Source: Streptomyces althioticus
GTDB taxonomy: Bacteria; Actinomycetota; Actinomycetes; Streptomycetales; Streptomycetaceae
Reading direction: 5' to 3'
Assembly: GCA_014649355.1 (NCBI GenBank)
Contig: BMSW01000008.1
Span: forward strand, 1 to 64,000
Length of the DNA stretch: 64,000 nucleotides
Part shown: positions 16,008 to 22,338 of the stretch, piece after piece
How the letters are laid out: each line of letters opens with the position of its first letter
Numbering within the stretch: position 1 is the stretch's first letter
Translations under genes and position numbers: made by a program
The notes under the pieces: generated by a model
Databases searched by the model: none
What the model was told of the DNA's origin: nothing
The model's input: only the letters and a program-made list of their open reading frames with translations

Positions 16008-16216
16008 CGGCCGGCCGCCGCGGAGACGCCGGGCGCGGGCTCGGACGGCGGGGGCGTGGCGGCGGCGTCGCCGAAGCCGAAGACCTGGCCCCACAGCCAG
16101 ACGCCGGCCACCACTCCGGCGACGGCCCAGCCACTCATACGCTTGGCGCTCCTCGCGGTCGGCTTGCGGCGGTAGTGAGCACGGACCCGGATGCGTCCCT
16201 CAGGTGCTTTCGACAC
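16004..16216 (-). CDS. Small single-pass membrane protein
   Basis: A GTG at 16216 opens a 70-residue protein: a basic N-terminus (APEGRIRVRAHYRRKPTARS), one hydrophobic segment (GWAVAGVVAGVWLWGQVF) and a Pro/Ala-rich outer tail. It overlaps the Mrr-like gene by four bases (ATGA). I do not recognise a family. The basic N-terminus and coupling suggest a partner of the membrane nuclease, which is inference. Confidence 0.6.
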   Translation of the reverse strand: MSKAPEGRIRVRAHYRRKPTARSAKRMSGWAVAGVVAGVWLWGQVFGFGDAAATPPPSEPAPGVSAAAGR

Positions 16217-16663
16217 GGACTGCCCCTCCCGAAGTGAACGTGTACGCCTCACCTCTGGGTGTAGCAGCGGGCGCTGACACGGAACGGGGGCTCCGGGAGG
16301 GGCCGGGTCGTCATCCGGCCAAGGGCGGTCGCAGGGCCGGCCCCGCACGGACACGGCACCCTGCTCCCCCCTCCGTCGAAGGGGACGGGCCGCGGGTGGA
16401 GTGCGCGGCCCTCACCTGCCGGAACGCGCCCGTGCGTGGCCCCCGTCCGCCTCTCCCGCGATTGGCGAGATGTAGAGGAGCGCGCGAGAGCTCCCCGTGC
16501 GCGCGAGCGCAGATGACGGACCCCTGACGCGCCACCGGTGCGCCCCGCGGGGCGTGTCGGAGAAATTCGATGGCGGGCCGACGCCGGGCCCCCTACTGTG
16601 GGCGGGGTCGGCAAGGCGCCCTCGGGCGCCGTTCATGACGAGGATTTCCGGGAGGTGTGACCG
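16217..16663. other. Intergenic stretch without a recognised gene
   Basis: This is the divergent gap between the small membrane-protein gene and the leader ORF of rsgA. No frame of convincing length or family resemblance is present. A TACTGT hexamer at 16594-16599 has no matching -35 at a normal distance. I see nothing else. Confidence 0.4.
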
Positions 16664-16735
16664 ATGGCTGTCTCTGTGATGGGCCGTGCCCGCATTCAGT
16701 CGTTCGTTTCGTTCACCTCCGTGGTCTCCGGCTGA
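16664..16735 (+). CDS. Candidate 23-codon leader peptide upstream of rsgA
   Basis: ATG 16664 sits 7 bases after a near-perfect Shine-Dalgarno (GGGAGGTG, 16650-16656), a stronger site than that of most genes here. It opens a 23-codon frame, MAVSVMGRARIQSFVSFTSV plus three residues, ending in TGA at 16733-16735. The stop is followed by two short palindromes and then the rsgA start 63 bases on. The peptide is rich in Ser, Val and Phe. This arrangement fits a translated leader that senses ribosome activity, which would make sense for a ribosome-assembly GTPase. Translation is inferred from the ribosome-binding site only. Confidence 0.5.
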   Translation: MAVSVMGRARIQSFVSFTSVVSG

Positions 16736-16748
16736 CCTCTCCTCTTCT

Positions 16749-16792
16749 CGCGCGTCCGTGAACGCGCGTCGCCGGGGCCGCCCTTCGAAGGG
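16749..16792 (+). promoter_or_regulatory. Two palindromes in the rsgA leader
   Basis: CGCGCGT (16749-16755) pairs with ACGCGCG (16762-16768) over a 6-base loop. CCCTTCGAAGGG (16781-16792) is a perfect palindrome that contains the only Shine-Dalgarno-like sequence (GAAGGG) of the rsgA TTG start at 16799. Folding would hide that site. With the leader ORF just upstream, this may control translation or transcription of rsgA. Confidence 0.4.
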
Positions 16793-16798
16793 TTCCCC

Positions 16799-17908
16799 TT
16801 GAAGTTCTCCTCTTCTTCCGTCTCCGCCTCCTCGCACTCCCTCGCCCCCTACGGCTGGGACGAGGAGTGGGAGCAGGTCTTCGCTCCGTACGCCGCTCAG
16901 GGGCTGGTGCCGGGCCGGGTGGTCCGGGTCGACCGGGGGCTGTGCGACATGGCCACCCCGGGCGGGGTGATCCGCGCCGATACCGAGTACGTCGTCCCCC
17001 GTGACCCGATGAAGGTCGTCTGCACGGGCGACTGGGCCGCCGTCGACCCCGAGGGCGCCCGCCCCCGTTACGTGCGGACGCTGCTGCCCCGCCGCACCGC
17101 GTTCGTGCGGTCCACCTCCTCCAAGCGGTCCGAGGGGCAGATCCTCGCCGCGAACGTCGACCACGCGGTCGTCGCCGTGTCCCTCGCCGTCGAACTGGAC
17201 CTCGCCCGGATCGAGCGGTTCCTCGCGCTGGCGTGGGAGTCCGGGGCGCAGCCGGTCGTGGTGCTCACCAAGGCCGACCTCGTACCGGACGCGGCGACCC
17301 GCTCGTACCTCGTGCAGGACGTCGAGACGACCGCGCCCGGCGTGCCCGTCCTCACCGTCAGCGCGCAGGACGGCGAAGGGCTCGACGTGCTCGCCGCGAT
17401 CGTGTCCGGCGGGACCTCGGTGCTGCTCGGGCAGTCCGGCGCCGGCAAGTCCACCCTGGCCAACGCCCTCCTCGGCGAGGACGTGATGGACGTCCAGGCC
17501 ACCCGGGACGTCGACGGCAAGGGCCGGCACACCACGACGACCCGCAACCTGCTCCTCATGCCGGGCGGGGGAGTCCTCATCGACACCCCCGGTCTGCGGG
17601 GCGTCGGCCTGTGGGACGCCGGCACCGGTGTCGGCCAGGTGTTCTCCGAGATCCAGGACCTCGCCGAGAACTGCCGCTTCCACGACTGCGCCCACGAGAG
17701 CGAACCCGGCTGTGCCGTCCTCGACGCGATCGAGACCGGTGAGCTCCCGCAGCGCCGTCTGGACAGCTACCGCAAGCTGCTCCGGGAGAACCAGTACATC
17801 GTCGCCAAGACCGACGCCCGCCTCCGCGCCGAGATCCGCAAGGACTGGAAGCGCAAGGGCGCCATCGGCAAGGCCGCCATGGAGGCCAAGAGGGGGCGGA
17901 TGCGCTGA
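16799..17908 (+). CDS. rsgA: Ribosome small subunit-dependent GTPase RsgA
   Basis: The 369-residue protein starts at TTG 16799; no better in-frame start is present. It has an OB-fold N-terminus (GLVPGRVVRVDRGLC), then a circularly permuted GTPase with the motif order G4-G1-G3: VLTKAD, GQSGAGKST, and DTPGLRG, with HTTTTRN as the switch region. The C-terminal zinc module reads NCRFHDCAHESEPGC. RsgA helps late 30S subunit maturation and its GTPase is stimulated by the ribosome. The stop codon lies inside a 17-bp tandem repeat, and a strong terminator follows. Confidence 0.95.
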   Translation: MKFSSSSVSASSHSLAPYGWDEEWEQVFAPYAAQGLVPGRVVRVDRGLCDMATPGGVIRADTEYVVPRDPMKVVCTGDWAAVDPEGARPRYVRTLLPRRTAFVRSTSSKRSEGQILAANVDHAVVAVSLAVELDLARIERFLALAWESGAQPVVVLTKADLVPDAATRSYLVQDVETTAPGVPVLTVSAQDGEGLDVLAAIVSGGTSVLLGQSGAGKSTLANALLGEDVMDVQATRDVDGKGRHTTTTRNLLLMPGGGVLIDTPGLRGVGLWDAGTGVGQVFSEIQDLAENCRFHDCAHESEPGCAVLDAIETGELPQRRLDSYRKLLRENQYIVAKTDARLRAEIRKDWKRKGAIGKAAMEAKRGRMR

Positions 17909-17944
17909 CATCGCGGAGGCGCTGACATCGCGGAGGCGCTGACA
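17904..17944 (+). repeat. 17-bp tandem direct repeat across the rsgA stop codon
   Basis: The unit GCTGACATCGCGGAGGC occurs twice without mismatch (17904-17920, 17921-17937) and a third copy begins (GCTGACA, 17938-17944). The rsgA stop TGA is in the first copy. The unit length is not a multiple of three, so it does not extend the protein. Confidence 0.9.
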
Positions 17945-17956
17945 CCCCCGTCGCGC

Positions 17957-18000
17957 CCCCGTCCTGCCGGGTCCCCCCCACGGCACCCGGCAGGACGGGG
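17957..18000. terminator. Bidirectional terminator between rsgA and the MerR-HEAT gene
   Basis: A 16-bp perfect stem (CCCCGTCCTGCCGGGT, 17957-17972, with its complement at 17985-18000) encloses a 12-base loop. It lies between convergent genes and probably serves both. It has no T-run, as is usual in Streptomyces. Confidence 0.8.
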
Positions 18001-18005
18001 CGGGC

Positions 18006-19010
18006 TCAGCCCGGCTCCCGCAGCTCCAGCACGTACCGCGCCGTCAGCGCCACCGCCCTGTCCGAGTCCCCGGTCAGGGACTTCAGCGTGTCCGTGGCCG
18101 CCGGACCCGGGATCTCGGCCAGCGCCTGCGTCACGCGGCGGCGCGCGGCCGGGTCCAGGGCGGCGTCGGCCAGGCGGTCCGCCAGTTCCGTCACGATCCG
18201 GTCCGCCACCGCCGCGTCGCCCGCCAGCGACCCCAGCGCGTCCGCCGCGTCGACGTCGTTCGCCTCCTCGACGACCATGCCGACGAGTTCCGGCATCGCC
18301 TCGGCCACCCCGCGCGCCCCCAGCTCCAGGGCCGCCGTCCGGCGCACGGGCGGGGCCCCGTCCCCGAGCGCCTCCCGCAGCAGCGCCGTCGCCCGCTCGC
18401 CCGGGATCTCCGCCAGGCACCGCACCGCCCGCCCCCGCACCTCCGGCAGCGCCGACCCCAGCCCCGCCGCCAGCAGCTCCGCGCCCCGCTCGCCCGCCTG
18501 CGCCAGCGCCCACCGCAGGGCCCCGGCGACATTCGGGTCCGCCTCGCTCAGCACCGCCTCCACCAGCGCCTCCACCGGCACCGGCGCGGTGTCCACCGAC
18601 GACAGCGCCGCCCGCTGCCGCATCCCCGCGTCCCCCGACCGCAGGTTCCGCAGCAGCGCGACGACCTGGAGGACCTCCTGCCAGTCGGCCGGTTCCGCCG
18701 CGTCGATCCGCCGGAGCCGCGTCAGCAGCTCCGTCTCCCGCGCGATGCGCTCCCGCGTCCGCCGCGCCAGGTCGGCGACGAGACCGGACGGGGTGAAGCC
18801 GGGATCGTCCAGGGCGCGGCCCGCGTCCCGCAGCGACAACCCCAGTGACCGCAGGCTCTCCACGTGGAAGATCCGCCGGATGTCCTCCTCCGTGTACGCG
18901 CGGTACCCGGCCGCCGTACGGCCCGTCGGCCGCACCAGGCCCAGCGACTCGTAGTGCCGCAGCATGCGGGGGCTCACCCCCGACCGCCGCGCCACCTCAC
19001 CGATCAGCAC
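18006..19010 (-). CDS. MerR-family regulator fused to HEAT-like repeats
   Basis: The 334-residue protein begins with a MerR DNA-binding domain (residues 1-70: MLIGEVARRSGVSPRMLRHY, GYRAYTEEDI) and its dimer helix (about 75-120). From about residue 145 to the end there are repeated helical units of the HEAT type (LRWALAQAGERGAELLA, VRGRAVRCLAEIPGERA, PPVRRTAALELGARG and others). MerR proteins usually carry a small-molecule or metal pocket there; a HEAT solenoid suggests sensing through a protein partner. It lies 6 bases after the stop of a second HEAT-repeat protein, so the two form an operon and may interact. The target is unknown. Confidence 0.88.
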   Translation of the reverse strand: MLIGEVARRSGVSPRMLRHYESLGLVRPTGRTAAGYRAYTEEDIRRIFHVESLRSLGLSLRDAGRALDDPGFTPSGLVADLARRTRERIARETELLTRLRRIDAAEPADWQEVLQVVALLRNLRSGDAGMRQRAALSSVDTAPVPVEALVEAVLSEADPNVAGALRWALAQAGERGAELLAAGLGSALPEVRGRAVRCLAEIPGERATALLREALGDGAPPVRRTAALELGARGVAEAMPELVGMVVEEANDVDAADALGSLAGDAAVADRIVTELADRLADAALDPAARRRVTQALAEIPGPAATDTLKSLTGDSDRAVALTARYVLELREPG

Positions 19011-19016
19011 GCCCGC

Positions 19017-19700
19017 TCACTCCTCCTCACCGGGAGGCCCGTCCGGCCCCAGCGACACCGCCCGCTTCGCCTCCTCCACCGCGTACGCGAACCCCGCCTC
19101 AGGGTCGCGCCGCAGCCGCTCCGTCGCGAGCGCGTGCGCCCGTACCCCAGGGTCCGGATGGCCCTCCGCCACGGCCCGCACCGGCGCGACCGCCGGCTCG
19201 CCCAGCTCGACCAGAGCCCGGCTCAGACTCAGCCGCGTCTCCCGACCGCCCCGGCCGAACTGCGACACCAGCGACCGGGAAAGCTCCGCCGCCTCGTCCT
19301 CCGGCGCCAGCAGCACCGCCGTGCGCCAGGCCGTCCGCGCCACCTCGTCGTCCGGGTCGGCCAGCAGCGACCGGGGCACCGCCGGCCACACGCTCCGGTC
19401 CCCGATCTTCGACAGGGTGTGCAGCGCCTGGCTCCGAGCCCGGGCGTGCGGCGACCCCAGCTCGGCCAGGACCCGCGGCACCGTCACCGTCTCCGGGTGC
19501 CGGGTCAGGGCCCACGTCAGCATGTCCCGTACATGGAACACGGGCTCCACCCCGCACCGCTCCACCAGCGGCTCCACGAACCCCGGGTCCGGGTCCGACC
19601 CGGCCGCCAGCGCCGCGCGCAGCCGCACCGAGGAGTCGTCGTGCCGCAGTCCCGCGAGCACCCGTGCTGTTGTCGTCGTCTCCGCCTTGGGCGTGGTCAT
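19017..19700 (-). CDS. HEAT-repeat protein
   Basis: ATG 19700, preceded by GGAGGTG at a good distance, gives 227 residues made almost wholly of HEAT/PBS-lyase-like repeats (VLAGLRHDDSSVRLRAALA, LLADPDDEVARTAWRTAVL, AEGHPDPGVRAHALA). There is no signal peptide or membrane segment. It is the first gene of the operon with the MerR-HEAT regulator, and the shared repeat type suggests a complex or a past duplication. Function unknown. Confidence 0.82.
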   Translation of the reverse strand: MTTPKAETTTTARVLAGLRHDDSSVRLRAALAAGSDPDPGFVEPLVERCGVEPVFHVRDMLTWALTRHPETVTVPRVLAELGSPHARARSQALHTLSKIGDRSVWPAVPRSLLADPDDEVARTAWRTAVLLAPEDEAAELSRSLVSQFGRGGRETRLSLSRALVELGEPAVAPVRAVAEGHPDPGVRAHALATERLRRDPEAGFAYAVEEAKRAVSLGPDGPPGEEE

Positions 19701-19830
19701 CGGAGCACCTCCAGGCACGCCAGTGAAGACCTTCTCACCGTGTCAAGGTCAAGCGGCCCCCGGCGGGCCCCGAGGTTCCATGTCCGATTCCCGCCAGCCC
19801 GGACCTCCCCGCCCAGGGACACTGGACCGT

Positions 19831-21216
19831 ATGACGGACGACGACAGCAGGTACGAGGCGGTGCGCAGCCGGGACGCGCGGTTCGACGGCGTGTTCTTCT
19901 TCGCCGTCGGGACCACCGGCATCTACTGCCGGCCCAGCTGCCCCGCCGTCACCCCCAAACGCGCCCACGTGCGCTTCTTCCCGACCGCCGCCGCGGCCCA
20001 GGGCGCGGGCTTCCGCGCCTGCCGGCGCTGCCGCCCCGACGCCGTGCCCGGCTCCGCCGAGTGGAACGTACGGGCCGACGCCGTGGGCCGCGCCATGCGG
20101 CTCATCGCCGACGGCGTCGTCGACCGCGAGGGCGTCGCCGGGCTCGCCGCGCGCCTCGGCTACAGCGCCCGCCAGGTGCAGCGGCAGCTCACCGCCGAGC
20201 TGGGCGCCGGACCGGTCGCCCTGGCCCGCGCCCAGCGCGCCCACACCGCGCGCGTGCTGCTCCAGACCACCGGCCTGCCGGTCACCGAGATCGCGTTCGC
20301 CGCCGGGTTCGCCAGCGTGCGGCAGTTCAACGACACCGTCCGCGCCGTGTACGCCACCACGCCCACCGGACTGCGCGCCACCGTGCCGCGCCGGGGCAGG
20401 CCCCGCCCCGGCACCCCCACCGCCGGGGTGCCCCTGCGCCTCGCCCACCGGGGCCCCTACCAGGCGCGCCCCGTCTTCGACCTGCTGGAACGGGAGGCCG
20501 TCCCCGGCGTCGAGGAGATGACCGGGACGCCCGGCGCCCGCACCTACCGGCGCACCCTGCGCCTGCCCTACGGCACCGGCATCGCCGCCGTCGAGGAGCG
20601 CCCGCACACCGGCACCGGCGCCCGCCCCGGCGGCTGGCTCGACGCCCGCGTCCACCTCACCGACCTGCGCGACCTGACCACCGCCGTGCAGCGGCTGCGC
20701 CGGCTGTTCGACCTGGACGCCGACCCCTACGCCGTCGACGAGCGCCTCGGCGCGGACGCCCGGCTCGCCCCGCTGGTCGCGGCCCGCCCCGGACTGCGCT
20801 CGCCCGGCGCCGCCGACCCCGACGAGGTCGCCGTACGGGCGCTCGTGGGCCGCGACACGGCGGCCGAACTGGTCCGCCGCTACGGCAAACGGCTCGACGC
20901 GCCCTGCGGCGGCCTCACCCGCCTGTTCCCGGAGGCTGCCGTCCTCGCCGGCGCCGAACCCGGCGGCACCCTGGGCGCGCTCACCGCCGCCCTCGCCGAC
21001 GGCGCCGTACGGCTCGGACCCGGTGACGACCGGGACGCGGCGCGGGACGCACTCGCCGCCGTCCCCGGCCTCGACGACCGTACGACCGCCGAGATCCGCA
21101 CCCGTGCCCTCGGCGACCCCGACGTGGCCCCGCCCGGCCTCGACACCCCCGACAGCTGGCGCCCCTGGCGCTCGTACGCCCTCAACCACCTGCGTGCAGC
21201 AGGGGAGCTGGAGTGA
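19831..21216 (+). CDS. alkA: AdaA/AlkA fusion: DNA alkylation repair regulator and 3-methyladenine glycosylase
   Basis: The 461-residue protein has the Ada zinc domain at residues 1-75 (Cys33, Cys37, Cys64, Cys67; Cys33 corresponds to the methylphosphotriester acceptor), an AraC-type HTH at about 80-170, an AlkA N-terminal domain, and a HhH-GPD glycosylase domain ending in SWRPWRSYALNHL. The catalytic Asp is probably in GDPDVAPP. The stretch between that Asp and WRPWR is shorter than I remember for the family. It repairs alkylated bases and probably activates its own operon. ATG 19831 was chosen; an upstream ATG at 19780 adds 17 Pro-rich residues. It overlaps the Ogt gene. Confidence 0.9.
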   Translation: MTDDDSRYEAVRSRDARFDGVFFFAVGTTGIYCRPSCPAVTPKRAHVRFFPTAAAAQGAGFRACRRCRPDAVPGSAEWNVRADAVGRAMRLIADGVVDREGVAGLAARLGYSARQVQRQLTAELGAGPVALARAQRAHTARVLLQTTGLPVTEIAFAAGFASVRQFNDTVRAVYATTPTGLRATVPRRGRPRPGTPTAGVPLRLAHRGPYQARPVFDLLEREAVPGVEEMTGTPGARTYRRTLRLPYGTGIAAVEERPHTGTGARPGGWLDARVHLTDLRDLTTAVQRLRRLFDLDADPYAVDERLGADARLAPLVAARPGLRSPGAADPDEVAVRALVGRDTAAELVRRYGKRLDAPCGGLTRLFPEAAVLAGAEPGGTLGALTAALADGAVRLGPGDDRDAARDALAAVPGLDDRTTAEIRTRALGDPDVAPPGLDTPDSWRPWRSYALNHLRAAGELE

Positions 21217-21716
21217 CCCTCATGACGACGACGTACTGGACGCAGGTGGACAGCCCGCTCGGGCCGCTGCTGCTCACCGCCGCCCCGACCGGCGAGCTGA
21301 CCTCGCTCACCGTGCCCGGGCAGAAGAAGGCGCCCGTGGTCCTGGAGGACTGGACGCGGGACCCCGGGCCCTTCCGTGAGGCGGAACGGCAGCTCGCCGC
21401 GTACTTCTCCGGCGACCTCAAGGAGTTCCGGCTGCCGACGCGGGCCGCCGGCACCCCCTTCCGGGAGAAGGTGTGGGCCGCCCTCGACGACGTGCCGTAC
21501 GGCGGGACCGTCACCTACGGGGAGATCGCCGCGCGCGTCGGGGCGCCCCGGGCCGCCGTCCGCGCGGTCGGCGGCGCCATCGGCGCGAACCCGCTGCTGA
21601 TCGTCCGCCCCTGCCACCGCGTCATCGGCGCCGACGGCTCCCTCACCGGGTACGCCGGAGGGCTGGAGCGGAAGGTGCGGCTGCTCACCCACGAGGGCGT
21701 GCTGCCGCCCGCGTGA
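21213..21716 (+). CDS. ogt: Methylated-DNA--protein-cysteine methyltransferase (Ogt type)
   Basis: The 167-residue protein carries the active-site motif PCHRVIG near the C-terminus and the DNA-binding segment YGEIAARVG with the RAVGGAIGANP arginine-finger region. It removes O6-methylguanine lesions by irreversible transfer to the Cys. GTG 21213 overlaps the AlkA stop (GTGA) and has GGGGAG five bases upstream; ATG 21222 is the alternative. Coupling to the AdaA/AlkA gene makes an alkylation-repair operon. Confidence 0.93.
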   Translation: MTLMTTTYWTQVDSPLGPLLLTAAPTGELTSLTVPGQKKAPVVLEDWTRDPGPFREAERQLAAYFSGDLKEFRLPTRAAGTPFREKVWAALDDVPYGGTVTYGEIAARVGAPRAAVRAVGGAIGANPLLIVRPCHRVIGADGSLTGYAGGLERKVRLLTHEGVLPPA

Positions 21717-21735
21717 GCCCGTCGCGGTGCGCCAC

Positions 21736-22218
21736 TCAGCCGAAGAACACCGCGCCGAGCCACGCCGCCGCGATCAGCTGGCAGGTGAACAGCTCCGTCA
21801 GCAGGCTCCACCCGCCCGACCGCATCACCGTGCGCACCGCCGCCCTCGCCTCCCCGCGGCGGCCGAGACGGATCCGCTCGTGGACGTACACCCCGGCGAG
21901 GAAGCCGGGGATCGCACCGATCACCGGCAGCACGACGAAACCCGCGAACGAGCCGCCGCCCGCGTACGTCAGCAGCCGGGCGTCCACGCCGCCCGCCCGC
22001 AGTCTGCGGGGCGGCAGCGCCCAGCGGATCACCTGCGCCAGGAACAGCACCACGGTCGCCCCCACCAGCACCCACCACGCGACCGCCTGCGGGTCCTTCA
22101 GCGTCCACCACAGGACCGCGGCCCACACCAGCCAGGACCCGGGCACCCCGGGCACCAGCACTCCGCACAGACCGAACAGGAGCACCAGTCCGGTGAGCAG
22201 GAGGTCCCACGCTCCCAT
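21736..22218 (-). CDS. DUF456 integral membrane protein
   Basis: The 160-residue protein starts MGAWDLLLTGLVLLFGL and has about five hydrophobic segments. The small-residue hairpin motifs VLVPGVPGSWLVW and GAIPGFLAGVYVHERIRLG (a repeated glycine-zipper-like pattern) are typical of DUF456. Role unknown. It is convergent with ogt, with only 19 bases between them. Confidence 0.85.
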   Translation of the reverse strand: MGAWDLLLTGLVLLFGLCGVLVPGVPGSWLVWAAVLWWTLKDPQAVAWWVLVGATVVLFLAQVIRWALPPRRLRAGGVDARLLTYAGGGSFAGFVVLPVIGAIPGFLAGVYVHERIRLGRRGEARAAVRTVMRSGGWSLLTELFTCQLIAAAWLGAVFFG

Positions 22219-22338
22219 CTGTCCAGGGTGCAGGAGGGGACGGAACGGCGCAGATCGGAAGCGGGAGGCCGCCGCGCGGCGCGGTGATTTTCCTGATGCC
22301 CCGTTTTCATCCGGCCCGTCCGGTGGACAATTGGGGGC

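Noticed and set aside
16594..16599. TACTGT as a -10 promoter element for rsgA
   Set aside because: No matching -35 hexamer within 15-20 bases upstream.
20000..21189. Long minus-strand frame opposite the AdaA/AlkA gene
   Set aside because: Shadow of a gene with clear Ada and glycosylase motifs on the plus strand.
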